From Thermomicrobiales bacterium (lineage in GTDB: Bacteria > Chloroflexota > Chloroflexia > Thermomicrobiales > CADCWN01): a stretch of 32,829 nucleotides of DNA. The notes beneath the pieces were generated by a model that ran no database searches, was not told the DNA's origin, and saw nothing but the letters and a program-made list of their open reading frames with translations. Location: assembly GCA_030446685.1 (NCBI GenBank), contig JAUJMV010000038.1, forward strand, positions 1-32,829, read 5' to 3'. Of the stretch, positions 21,917 through 29,807 are shown piece by piece. The stretch's first letter is position 1; every line of letters begins with the position of its first letter. The translations under genes were made by a program, and so were the position numbers.

Positions 21917-22390
21917 ATGGATCGGCAGATCGCGCTCGAATCGTACACCACCGCGCTCCACCGGCTGCTCGACGAGACCTTCGAGCGGGTGCATGGCATC
22001 TACCTCGACAAGGGCACGTCGCTCTTCGAGACCCTGGACACGATCTCCGCCGAGGAAGCCTCCCGCCCGGTCTCGGCCACCTGCGCGAGCATCGCCGCGC
22101 AGGTGGAGCATGTGCGCTTCTACCTGGGAGTGCTCGCCCGCTACGCGCGCGGCGAGGCGGTCGGCCCGGTTGACTGGGCCGCGAGTTGGCGCCTGACGAG
22201 CGTGACCGCCGAGGAGTGGGACGCGCTCAAGGGGCGCCTGCGGGAGGCCCACCGCGACACCCTGGCGGTCGTCGGCGACGCGCGCACCTGGGAGAGCGAG
22301 CACGCCATCGGCGGCTCGATGGGGATCGTGGCGCACACCGCCTACCACCTCGGCGAGATCCGCCAGGCCCTCTGCACCATCAAGCAGTAG
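21917..22390 (+). CDS. DinB superfamily protein
   Basis: The ATG at 21917 follows GAGGGGAGAGGG; 157 residues. The four-helix DinB fold is shown by three metal-binding histidines: His65 (AAQVEHVRFYL), His140 and His144 (IVAHTAYHLGEIRQAL). The HxxxH at the start of the last helix is the family hallmark. Relatives include metal-dependent thiol transferases (bacillithiol, mycothiol) and uncharacterised stress proteins. The exact activity cannot be assigned. A good promoter with a palindromic spacer precedes it, and the YjbR-like gene follows 32 bp later on the same strand, so they are probably co-transcribed. Confidence 0.85.
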   Translation: MDRQIALESYTTALHRLLDETFERVHGIYLDKGTSLFETLDTISAEEASRPVSATCASIAAQVEHVRFYLGVLARYARGEAVGPVDWAASWRLTSVTAEEWDALKGRLREAHRDTLAVVGDARTWESEHAIGGSMGIVAHTAYHLGEIRQALCTIKQ

Positions 22391-22422
22391 CCGACGTCCA
22401 GGGGCTGGAGGAGCATCCCGGC

Positions 22423-22770
22423 ATGGTGACGTTCGAGACGGTGCGGCAACTGGCCCTCGCGCTGCCCGAGGTCGAGGAAGGCTCCTGGTTCAATACGCCC
22501 GCCTTCCGGGTGCGCAAGAAGTCTTTTGCGCGGCTGCGCGACGAGGGCGCCGTCCTGGTCGTCAGGGTCGATCTCGGCCAGCAGGAGGCGCTGATCGAGA
22601 TGGCGCCCGACGTCTACTTCATCACCCCCCACTACGCCGGCCATCCCTACGTCCTGGTGCGACTCGCCACCGTGGACCGGGAGGAACTGCGCGGCCTCCT
22701 CACCGACGCCTGGCGGCTGAGCGCGCCGAAGCGCCTCGTCGCCAGCTTCGACGCCCCGCCAGCGACATAA
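22423..22770 (+). CDS. MmcQ/YjbR family protein
   Basis: The ATG at 22423 is preceded by GGAGGAGC; 115 residues. It begins with the usual TFETVRQLALALPEVEEGSW and continues with TPAFRVRKKSFARLRDEG, VVRVDLGQQEALIEM, YFITPHYAGHPYVLVRL and the end LTDAWRLSAPKRLVASFD. This is the full MmcQ/YjbR domain. YjbR is called a CyaY-like or double-wing DNA-binding fold protein, but its function is not firmly known. Linkage to DinB family genes is common in such pairs. It is followed by the second copy of the dispersed 36-nt repeat. Confidence 0.88.
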   Translation: MVTFETVRQLALALPEVEEGSWFNTPAFRVRKKSFARLRDEGAVLVVRVDLGQQEALIEMAPDVYFITPHYAGHPYVLVRLATVDREELRGLLTDAWRLSAPKRLVASFDAPPAT

Positions 22771-22816
22771 CGTTAGTCCATCCCGCCTCGACGCCGATTC
22801 GTAGGGCCGTTCAACC

Positions 22817-22852
22817 GAACACCCGAGCCCTGCCCCAGCACGGACGCAACCA
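22817..22852. repeat. Dispersed 36-nt repeat, copy 2
   Basis: Second copy of the repeat at 21702-21737 (28 of 36 identical). A small inverted element GTTC-AACC-GAAC overlaps its start. Confidence 0.55.
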
Positions 22853-22950
22853 TCACGCGATCCACTGTCATCGTGGACGCGCCGACCTCGGGCGCACACT
22901 CGGCCCAGGCACGGGAGAGCGCATCACCGGCCCGAGACCTGGGAGATGCG

Positions 22951-23650
22951 CTACGGCTTTGCGAATGCCAGGAGCGTGAAGCGCGGGAACCGATACCCTC
23001 CGGCAGGATCGTATCGGGTCCGGCGAGGCTGGGCAGATCCGGCAGATCGGCCAGCTTCGTGAGGTGCAAGCCCGCCGCCAGGAAGGCGTCCAGGTACTCT
23101 TCCAGCGTCCGGTGGTAGTGGTACACCTTGATGCCCGCCGCCCAGAGGCCGCGGTAGGGGTTACCGCGCCCGAGTCGAAGTAGTCGGCGACGTGCTTGCG
23201 GATGACCGCCCCGTACGGGCTATTGAAGGCGAGCACCAGCCGCCCGCCCGGTTCGAGCGCGGCGGCGAGGGTGGCGGCGAAGCCCCGGTAGTCGGCGACA
23301 TCGTTTAGTACCAGGGAACTGCCGATAGCGTCGAACCGCCCCACCTCCGCCGGAAGCGGCGCGCTCAGGTCGGCGACCCGGTAGGCGATCTCGCCCCGCG
23401 GGTCCTGCTCGCGGGCCAGCGCGATCAGGCGCGGCGAGAGGTCGATGCCCGTCACCCGCGCCCCACGGGCGGCCAGGACGCGGGCCAGGTACCCCTCGCC
23501 GCAGCCGGCGTCCAGCACCCGCCGACCGGCCAGATCGCCCAAGAGATCGAGCAGGTGGGGCAGGATGCCCAGGGAATCACCTTCCACCCCTGCCCGCGCC
23601 CGCCGTGTGACGTAGGCCGCGTACTCGGAGCCGTAGTCATCGTAGTCACT
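22951..23650 (-). pseudogene. Class I SAM-dependent methyltransferase, frameshifted
   Basis: From about 23650 the frame reads SDYDDYGSEYAAYVTRRA and GILPHLLDLLGDLAGRR, then the SAM motif VLDAGCGEGYLARVLA, GIDLSPRLIALA and DAIGSSLVLNDV. Motif III-like GGRLVLAFNSP follows. A missing base at the G4 run 23157-23160 is needed to continue as YRGLWAAGIKVYHYHRTLEE. A second missing base at 22996-22998 gives GYRFPRFTLLAFAKP with a stop at 22951-22953. The restored protein has about 235 residues, a normal size for this family. No start codon is clear in the SDYDD frame, so the 5' end is unsettled. The substrate is unknown. It lies downstream of a small unrelated frame (23452-23880). Confidence 0.7.
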
Positions 23651-23880
23651 CGGCGTTGTGCCTCCCCCACCCCGCGGCGTTCGTTCCCCCGCTGAAACCC
23701 CGTCCCGGCACTCTGGGCATGGAACGGGGTGGCGGTCGGGCGCGCTCTGGCGCCGTTCAACAACGCCCATTCGGCGGCATCCTGCGCGGCATACCAGGCG
23801 TCGAGCCGTTCCCGCTCCGCCGCCGAGAGCTCCTCCCCGCGCGCCGCCCTGACGTGCAACCGTGCGACGTCACTCTCCAC
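23452..23880 (-). CDS. Small hypothetical protein upstream of the methyltransferase
   Basis: A GTG at 23880 opens VESDVARLHVRAARGEELSA and ERERLDAWYAAQDAAEWALL. This looks like the start of a short acidic helical protein; the SAxERERLDAWYAxQDAAE pattern recurs in small Chloroflexota and cyanobacterial proteins. After about residue 45 the composition turns Arg/Gly/Thr-rich, and the frame runs on into the methyltransferase region until 23452. The true protein is therefore probably shorter, or a frameshift follows residue 45. The function is unknown. Confidence 0.35.
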   Translation of the reverse strand: MESDVARLHVRAARGEELSAAERERLDAWYAAQDAAEWALLNGARARPTATPFHAQSAGTGFQRGNERRGVGEAQRRVTTMTTAPSTRPTSHGGRGQGWKVIPWASCPTCSISWAIWPVGGCWTPAAARGTWPASWPPVGRG

Positions 23881-23956
23881 TCACCCCATCGCGCACCTTC
23901 CCCCGTCCGCCGGGTCTCGCCCTGCCACTCGCCGCCACGGCGCGCGCCGGACACCC

Positions 23957-24277
23957 CTACATCCGCTGCGGCCGCGTCTCGTCCGTCGGCGGCTTGTCCC
24001 AGCCCTGCGCCTTGAGCTGCTTCTTCGGGAAGCGCAGCCGGATGCGCTCGTCGGTGTAGTCGCTCATCGCGTCCATCGGCACGTAGAGCGCGCCGACCCC
24101 CTTCATGCCGAGCGGCTCCATCACGAAATAGCCCGCGCCGGTCTCGCCGACCAGCCGCGCGAGCGAGCGGCTGCTGCTGTACTCGGCCGCGTACGCGTCC
24201 ACCACCCGGCCGATCAGGTGCCCGTCGATCGAATAAACCTCGGTGTTCTCGTTCGGGATGAAGTTGAGCCTGACCAA
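23957..24277 (-). CDS. PRC-barrel-like (DUF2171-type) protein
   Basis: A TTG at 24277 with GGGAGGGA six nt upstream is the best start; no ATG or GTG is near. 106 residues. The sequence NTEVYSIDGHLIGRVVDAY (about 10-28) followed by YFVMEPLGM, GALYVPMDAMSDYTDERIRL and KKQLKAQGWDKPP resembles the DUF2171/PRC-barrel layout: a strand, a DG-x-x-IG-x-V turn, and a basic-then-Trp tail. Such proteins are small beta-barrels linked to stress or RNA processing, without known catalysis. It is monocistronic on the minus strand. Confidence 0.65.
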   Translation of the reverse strand: MVRLNFIPNENTEVYSIDGHLIGRVVDAYAAEYSSSRSLARLVGETGAGYFVMEPLGMKGVGALYVPMDAMSDYTDERIRLRFPKKQLKAQGWDKPPTDETRPQRM

Positions 24278-24404
24278 CGATCCCTCCCCGCCTCCCGTCA
24301 ATTCCCCGGCTCCCCGCCGTATCCTATCCCCCGGCATGGGCGGGGGCAACCGGCCGCGCCCGCCGCCCCGCCCGTGCCGCGACCGGTGAGGCGGCGGGCC
24401 GGGC

Positions 24405-24920
24405 TCACCGCGCTCCGTCCCCTCCGTCCGCCCCCAGTTGCAGCAGGACTTCTTCGACCCCCCCGCCGCCCGCGCCGGCAACCCCGGCGCCCTCCCCGCA
24501 AACGGTGAAGCCGCATTTCTCCAGCACCCGGAGCGAGGCGATGTTGTGTTTGGCGACCCGCGCCGTGAGCGGGCGCGCCTGGACCTGATCGAGAAACGCG
24601 GCGAGCGCCCTGGTGGCGACGCCCCGGCCCCAGTATTCCCGGCCGAGCCAGTAGCCGACCTCCCGTTCGCCGCCCTGCTCGAAGCACCCGATGTTGCCGG
24701 CCACCCGCCCGTCGACGAGGATCGTCCGCTTGATGATGCTGTCATCGCCCAGGATCCTGGCCCAGTGCGCCATGAAGGTCTCCCGGTCCCTAATCGGGAA
24801 GGCGGCCATCCGGGCGGCCTCCGGGTCCGCCTAGTGCGCGAAGAAGTGGGGGAGATCCCGCGCGGTCACGCCCCGCAGGCGGACGTCGCTGGCCGCCGGG
24901 CGCGGTGCGGGCCTGGCCAC
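24405..24920 (-). pseudogene. GNAT N-acetyltransferase with an internal amber codon
   Basis: A GTG at 24920 with GGAGGAG upstream opens ASDVRLRGVTARDLPHFFAH, then a TAG at 24834-24832, then ADPEAARMAAFPIRDRETFM. Without the stop it is a complete GNAT of about 171 residues. The acetyl-CoA motif is REVGYWLGREYWGRGVATRA (about 94-113). Conserved AKHNIASLRVLEKCGF follows. The residue at the TAG is usually Gln in this family (FFxHQxDPEA), so one C-to-T change explains it. An internal ATG at 24809 could still start a product of about 134 residues lacking the first strand. The acceptor is unknown; relatives resemble the RimJ/RimL type. Confidence 0.8.
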
Positions 24921-25070
24921 AGTCTCCTCCCAACCTGTCGTCGCCGCCCCGCCTGGTAGCGAGGTGACGGACGGCCCCGCTCTCCGCGAAACCGCCCCCG
25001 GCAACAGTCGCCCCGGCCGCCGCCGCAGGCCGGGCGGACTCCTCCGCGCCCCAGTGTAGCACGCGCGCCC

Positions 25071-26598
25071 TCAGTCGGCGGCGGGCTGTCCGGCTGGCTC
25101 GACCGCCCCCCGCCCCGCGCCCTCCGCCGCGCGCAGGACCAGCCCCGCCGTGATCTCCGCCGAGAGGAGCGTCCCAGGCAGCCCCGCGCCGGGGTGCGTC
25201 CCCGCGCCGGCGATGTACAGCCCCTTCACGTCCTCCGAGCGGTTGTGCGGGCGGAAGTAGGCCGACTGGAAGAGGGTCGGCTCCATCTGCCAGCCGGTCC
25301 CCAGGTAGGCCCCCAACTCGCGCTCGAAGTCGAGCGGCGTGAAGCGGTGCTCCACTCGGATACTCGCCGCGAAGCCCTCCAGCCCGAAGTCTTCCTCCAG
25401 GTAGCGGACGATCCGGTCGCGGAAGGCGTCGCCATCACGCTCCCAATCAACATCGGCGCAGCCGAGGTGCGGCACCGGCACCAGCAGGTAGACGCTCTCC
25501 CAGCCAGGGTGCGGCGCCATCGACGGGTCGGTCAGGGTCGGGGCGTGGAGGTAGATCGAGAAATCCTCGGTGAAGCGCCCGCCGAAGATGTCGCCGACCA
25601 GCCCCCGGTAGCGGTCGCCGATCAGGATCGTGTGGTGGCGCAGCTTCGGCCAGCGGCGGTCAAGCCCCAGGTAGAGCAGGAAGCTGCTCATCGAGTAGCG
25701 CATCCGCCCGATTCGGTGATCGGTCCAGCGCCGTCGCCACTCCGGCGCGATCAGATCCTTGTAGGTCGCCGCCACGTCGGCGTTCGACACCACGACATCG
25801 GCGGCGAAGTGGCGGCCGTCGGCGATCCGCACCCCGGTCGCGCGCCCCCTCCACGACGATCTCGGTCACCTCGGCGTCGCAGACGATCTCGCCGCCCAGC
25901 TCCTCGAACAGCCGCGCGAAGCCCTCGATCAGCGCGTACATCCCGCCCATCGCGAAGTGGACCCCGCCCTGGCGCTCCAGGTAGGGGATGATCGCGTAGA
26001 TCGAGGACGCCTTGAACGGATTGCCGCCGAGGAAGAGCGGGTGGAAGGAGAAGACCATGTCCGCAGGTGCTCGTCCTTGATGTAACCGGCGACGTAGTCG
26101 TAGACCGAGCGGATCGCGTTGAGCCGCGCCAGCTCCGGCAGGATCTTCACGAAGTCGGCCCGCCGGATGAAGGGCTGGTGCGCCAGGTCGGCGAACGCCC
26201 GCTCGTAGATGTCTTGATCCCGGCCATGAAGCGCCGGTAGCCCTCCACGTCGTCCGGGTTGAACTTGGCGACCTCCGCCTCCATCCGCCCCTGGTCGCCG
26301 GTGTAGTCGAAGTAGCGCCCGTCGTCGAAGAAGATGCGGTAGAACGGGTCGAGCGGCACCATCCGCAGATAGTCCTCCGCCCGCCGCCCCGCCGCCGCGA
26401 AGACCCCCTCGATCAGGTCCGGCGCGGTGATCAGCGACGGCCCCATGTCGAACGTAAACCCGCCGTCCTTGAGCTGGTAGGCCCGCCCCCCGGCCGCGCC
26501 CGCCGCTCCACGATCCGCACCCGCCGCCCCGCCGCCTGTAGCCGGATCGCCGTCGCCAGCCCCGCGAACCCCGACCCGATCACAATCACGTCACTCAT
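25071..26598 (-). pseudogene. crtI: Phytoene desaturase CrtI, four frameshifts
   Basis: The ATG at 26598 follows GGAGG. It starts SDVIVIGSGFAGLATAIRLQ, the FAD Rossmann motif, then VRIVERRARPGG. One base missing in the C6 run 26486-26491 restores RAYQLKDGGFTFDMGPSLIT. Further breaks are at about 26213 (IKDIYERAFADLAHQPF), about 26060 (DEHLR to MVFSFHPLFLGGNPFKAS) and 25845-25849 (EIVVEG to VRIADGRHFAADVVVSNADV). The C-terminal CrtI signature is intact: YIAGAGTHPGAGLPGTLLSA. Restored length is about 508 residues, normal for CrtI. The enzyme desaturates phytoene to lycopene at the membrane. Either the gene is dead and the pathway blocked at phytoene, or the indels are sequence errors. It is the last gene of the carotenoid block. 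Confidence 0.85.
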
Positions 26599-26621
26599 CG
26601 TCGTCCTCCCATGAATTAGGA

Positions 26622-26745
26622 GAACTACAAAGGCACAAAGACCACAAAGGACACCAAGAAGAAGAGAATCTGTTATTGCTTTGCCCTTGCGCCCTCGTCT
26701 TGCAACCCCTTCGACCCTCGGATCCTCTTTGTGCCTTTGTGGTTC
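26622..26745. repeat. Inverted repeat with CACAAAG words between crtI and the UbiA gene
   Basis: 26622-26641 and 26726-26745 pair at 19 of 20 positions around an 84-nt loop. Both arms are built from ACAAAGG/CACAAAG units, and further units follow the left arm. It fills the 158-bp gap between the UbiA stop and the crtI start. It is clearly AT-richer than its surroundings. Confidence 0.8.
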
Positions 26746-26756
26746 CCGTATCCCTC

Positions 26757-27779
26757 TCAGCCGAATGGTTTGTGCTTCGTCTTGCCCCACAGCAGGATGA
26801 TGGTATAGGCCGCGCCCGCCCACAGGTTCAGGCCCAGGAACGCGCGCCAGTGCCGGTTGGCGCGCTCCGGGCGCGGGTCGCGCAGGAAGAGCGCGACGTT
26901 GCCCGCGTAGGGTAGGATCGCCAACGCCGCCGCCACCCGCTTCCCGCGTGCCAGCCCGATCCCCGGCCCGGTGAGGACCGCCCCCGCCGCCGCCAGGTAG
27001 AGGTCGGCGGCGAGGATCGCGGTGCGGCGCGGGCCGAGCGCCGTGGCGATCGACCCCGAGCCGACCGCCCGGTCGAACTCGACATCCTGGATCGCCCCGA
27101 ACGACTGCGAGGCCATGCACCAGGCCACGAAGGCGGCGATCTCGCGCGCCGGGTAGGCCGCCGCGCGGTTCAGCGCCAGCCCGTAGACGAACGGCGTGAC
27201 ATAGTGGGTGGCCGAGATGGAGGAGTCCAGCCCCGCCACCTCCTTCAGGCGGAGTGGCGGCGCGCTGTAGGCCACGGTCGTCGCCAGCAGGAAGGCAAGG
27301 ACGCCGTTCGCGCGGCGGTCCCCAGCCGCCAGCAGCGCGGGCAGGATCGGCGCGTTGGCCGCCGCGATCAGCGCGAGGATCGGGCGGTGCGTCTCCGGCG
27401 GCAGCAGCCCCCCCTCAACCGAATTCTTCCGCGGGTTGAGCCGGTCCGACGGGTAGTCGCAGATGTCATTAATCCCGTAGAGCAGCAGGTTGTACGGCAG
27501 CGTGAAGTAGAGCCCCGCCAACAGGTTGCGCCCCGACCGCAACGCCCCCGCCCCGCCCCCTGCGACGAACGCCCCCGCCGCGCAGGCGAAGACGGTGTTG
27601 AACCAGGAGAGCGGGCGGGCGACCTTCAGGACGTCGAAGGCCGTGGGCTGTGGGCCGCGGGCCGCGGGCCGAGACGGCAGTGCCGCCCGCTCTCCGGGCA
27701 GGCCGAGCGGGGCGCCCGCACTGTCGCGCTGCCCCGTGACCCCCCACCGCCCACGGCCCACGGCCCACGGCCTACGCAT
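26757..27779 (-). CDS. UbiA-family prenyltransferase, lycopene elongase-like
   Basis: The ATG at 27779 overlaps the end of the glycosyltransferase gene by 8 bp; 340 residues. Both Asp-rich UbiA motifs are present: INDICDYPSDRLNPRK (about 103-118) and QDVEFDRAVGSG (about 231-242), with about eight hydrophobic helices. In carotenoid clusters such proteins (CrtEb or lycopene elongase type) add C5 units to lycopene, giving C50 carotenoids; location beside crtB and cyclase subunits supports that. The first 47 residues up to FDVLKVARPLSW are encoded by the inverted GCCGTGG-type repeat and have no helix, so they are probably not conserved. No alternative start lies nearer the first helix, apart from a GTG at residue 7. 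Confidence 0.85.
   Translation of the reverse strand: MRRPWAVGRGRWGVTGQRDSAGAPLGLPGERAALPSRPAARGPQPTAFDVLKVARPLSWFNTVFACAAGAFVAGGGAGALRSGRNLLAGLYFTLPYNLLLYGINDICDYPSDRLNPRKNSVEGGLLPPETHRPILALIAAANAPILPALLAAGDRRANGVLAFLLATTVAYSAPPLRLKEVAGLDSSISATHYVTPFVYGLALNRAAAYPAREIAAFVAWCMASQSFGAIQDVEFDRAVGSGSIATALGPRRTAILAADLYLAAAGAVLTGPGIGLARGKRVAAALAILPYAGNVALFLRDPRPERANRHWRAFLGLNLWAGAAYTIILLWGKTKHKPFG
27639..27775. repeat. Inverted pair of heptamer repeats (CCGTGGG word) overlapping UbiA 5' coding
   Basis: Left arm 27639-27671 has four CCGYGGG-like units; right arm 27743-27775 has CCCACGG three times plus variants. The arms are reverse complements with a few transitions around a 71-nt loop. The element provides the glycosyltransferase stop and the first about 47 codons of the UbiA gene. 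Confidence 0.75.
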
Positions 27780-29052
27780 AACGCCGCCCCCGCCACCCGG
27801 CGCCGCCACCAAGGCGGTGCAGACGGTACGAGTTTAGCAGGACGCCGAGGACCAGGACCGAGCCGACCGGTTGCAACGCCACCTCCCAGGTCGGCCGTCC
27901 GTAGCGCCGCCCGACCAGGAAGCGTACCACGAGTTGCCCGCCCGTCGCCGCCAGCGCGAGGCGCAACGGGGTATGGCCCCCCCCGGCCCCTCCAACGTTT
28001 GGGGGGAGGGGAGTGGAGGCGGGCGGGAGGACGCGGGCGTCGACCCGGGATCGGCGGAGACGGCGTCCCAGCGTGGCCGCGCCGAGGCTTGCCAGGGCCA
28101 GCGGCGGCAGGACGAACAGGAGCGCCCAGGCAGCGGCGAAGAGGCCGAAGACCGGGACCGATTCGAGTGCGGCCGGGAAGGCGTTGCGCGAGCAGCCGCG
28201 CCAGGCGTCGGCGAAGCCCCCGTACATCCGGCAGTCCAGCACCGCGCCGCCGTCGGCGAGGACGAGGCCGCCGCCGCGCCGCTTCGTCTCGACGGCGAAG
28301 CGCATGTCTTCGGCGATCGCCGACCGCACCGCGTCGTACCCGCCCACGGTGTCGTACCAGTCGCGGCGGAAGAAGAGGTAGAGGCCGTTGGCCCCGGCGA
28401 ACGGCATGGTCCACCACGCGCGCCGCCCGACGAGCGCGATCGGCAGGACCGCGAAGACGATCAGCGGCAGTTGCGGCAGCAGGAGGCGCTCGCCGAACGA
28501 GCCGGTCACCTGCCGCGGCAGGAGCGAGACCAGCCCGGCGTCGTGCTGCCGGGCGAGGGCCAGCGCCGCCGCGACCGCGCCGGGCCGGTGGCGGGTGTCG
28601 GCGTCGGTGAAGAGGAGCCAGTCGCCGCGCGCCGCCCCGGCCAGTTGGTGGCAGGCCCAGTTCTTGCCGCTCCAGCCCGCCGGCAGCGGCCGCCCGGCGA
28701 GCAGGCGCAGCCGCCCCTCCCCCCGCCCCGCCGCGATCGCCTGGACGATTGCCGCGGTGCTGTCGGTCGAGCAGTCGTCGCAGACGACGATCTCGGTGGC
28801 CGGGTGGGTCTGACCGAGCAGGCCGCGCAGGCAGGCCGCGATGTTCGCCGCCTCGTCGCGCGCCGGCACCAGGATCGAGACGAGCGGCGTGGCCACCCCC
28901 TCCCTCGGCTCCCGCGCACGCCCAGATCCGGCCGTCGCGCGCGGGGCGAAGCGGAAGTTCTGCAGGCAGTTGAGCGCCAGCAGCCAGATCGCCCGGTTCG
29001 CCAGGCCGAGGAGGGCCGCCAGGACGGGGCGCGCGGGCGCGCGGCCGTTCAT
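27772..29052 (-). CDS. Family 2 glycosyltransferase (CrtQ/HpnB/CruC-like)
   Basis: The ATG at 29052 overlaps the preceding stop (ATGA); 426 residues. A membrane helix at about 11-29 precedes the GT-A domain: VSILVPARDEAANIAACLRG (58-77), EIVVCDDCSTDST (87-99), PLPAGWSGKNWACHQL (122-137), DxD-type FTDADTRHRPG (148-158), acid AIAEDM (245-250) and RGCSRN (285-290) near a QxxRW position. C-terminal helices follow. This matches GT2 enzymes of carotenoid (CrtQ, CruC) and hopanoid (HpnB) pathways. In this cluster it probably glycosylates the C50 carotenoid end group. Residues about 343-362 (PPASTPLPPNVGGAGGGHTP) look like an in-frame intergenic-repeat insertion between helices. Confidence 0.85.
   Translation of the reverse strand: MNGRAPARPVLAALLGLANRAIWLLALNCLQNFRFAPRATAGSGRAREPREGVATPLVSILVPARDEAANIAACLRGLLGQTHPATEIVVCDDCSTDSTAAIVQAIAAGRGEGRLRLLAGRPLPAGWSGKNWACHQLAGAARGDWLLFTDADTRHRPGAVAAALALARQHDAGLVSLLPRQVTGSFGERLLLPQLPLIVFAVLPIALVGRRAWWTMPFAGANGLYLFFRRDWYDTVGGYDAVRSAIAEDMRFAVETKRRGGGLVLADGGAVLDCRMYGGFADAWRGCSRNAFPAALESVPVFGLFAAAWALLFVLPPLALASLGAATLGRRLRRSRVDARVLPPASTPLPPNVGGAGGGHTPLRLALAATGGQLVVRFLVGRRYGRPTWEVALQPVGSVLVLGVLLNSYRLHRLGGGAGWRGRRYA
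27967..28026. repeat. In-frame C/G-rich hairpin insert inside the glycosyltransferase
   Basis: CCCCTCC (27987-27993) pairs with GGAGGGG (28005-28011). The segment also has a C8 run and AACGTT in the loop. It encodes Pro/Gly-rich residues unlike the rest of the protein and sits in a loop between membrane helices. Confidence 0.5.
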
Positions 29053-29408
29053 CGCTCCCCCCCTCCCGGCACCGCGCCCGTGCCGCGCCCCGATTCGCGC
29101 GGCCCGAAGCGCCGGCCGCCCCACTCCCAGAGGACGACGACCAGGCCCACCAGCGCGGCGCCGAACAGCAGATCCTCGAGCGGGATGGTGACCAGGCGCG
29201 GCCCCAGGTGGCAGCAGGGATCGTAGAGCGTCACCGGGCGCGCGGTGAGGTAGCCGTCGAAGAGGATCGTGCAGACGAGCATGACCCCCTGGAAGAGCCA
29301 GAAGCGCCCCTGTTGCAGCAGCCCGGTGCCGAGCGCCCGGTCGAGCAGGGCAACCCCCACCAGGGCGCCGAGGCCGGAGAGCAGATACTCCCAGCGGAGC
29401 AGCGCCAT
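29049..29408 (-). CDS. Lycopene cyclase domain protein, small subunit (CrtYd/CrtYf type)
   Basis: The ATG at 29408 overlaps the upstream stop by one base (TGATG), so translation is coupled; 119 residues. Three membrane helices lie at about 8-25, 34-50 and 78-94. The heterodimeric lycopene-cyclase signature IPLEDLLFG (about 75-83) lies before helix 3, with Asp in place of the second Glu of PLEE. Two such subunits together make one cyclase that closes beta or epsilon ionone rings, or C50 rings. The C-terminus is basic and Gly-rich. The paired subunit is directly upstream. Confidence 0.85.
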   Translation of the reverse strand: MALLRWEYLLSGLGALVGVALLDRALGTGLLQQGRFWLFQGVMLVCTILFDGYLTARPVTLYDPCCHLGPRLVTIPLEDLLFGAALVGLVVVLWEWGGRRFGPRESGRGTGAVPGGGER

Positions 29409-29791
29409 CACTCCCCCGCCCGCGCCGCCGGCCGCCCGTGGCCGGGCCGCGCCCCCGCCGCGCCCCCCTTGCGGTCGGCGATCTCGCCGAGGCGCTTGCC
29501 GGTCAGTTCCCAGAGGACCAGCGCGCAGACCCCCACGACGATCGGGAAGAGGAACTCCTCCAGCGGGATGCGCCCGGCCAGCCCGTACGGGCCGAGCAGC
29601 ACGTCCGGGTTCGACGACCACCCCCACCGCTCCACGCCGAGCAGGTCCCAGAGCAGGATCGCGATCGCCACCGGCCCGAGCGCCACCGCCAGCCGCCGCC
29701 CCTGCCGGAGGACGCCCAGCCCCGCCACGCGGTCCAGCGCCGCCACCGACCCGAGCGACAGCAGCAGCAAGAGCAGGTATTCGCCGCGCAC
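29408..29791 (-). CDS. Lycopene cyclase domain protein, small subunit (CrtYc/CrtYe type)
   Basis: The GTG at 29791 (MRGEYLLLLLLSL) has GGGGGTGG upstream; a TTG at 29806 is less likely. 127 residues. Helices lie at about 4-20, 35-50 and 79-96. The signature RIPLEEFLFPIVVGV has both glutamates of the PLEE motif, expected to act in ring closure. It is translationally coupled to the second subunit. Together they resemble CrtYcYd or CrtYeYf of actinobacteria; the UbiA gene in the same cluster favours a C50 cyclase. A 102-bp gap with a heptamer hairpin separates it from crtB. Confidence 0.85.
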   Translation of the reverse strand: MRGEYLLLLLLSLGSVAALDRVAGLGVLRQGRRLAVALGPVAIAILLWDLLGVERWGWSSNPDVLLGPYGLAGRIPLEEFLFPIVVGVCALVLWELTGKRLGEIADRKGGAAGARPGHGRPAARAGE

Positions 29792-29807
29792 CGCTACCAC
29801 CCCCAAA

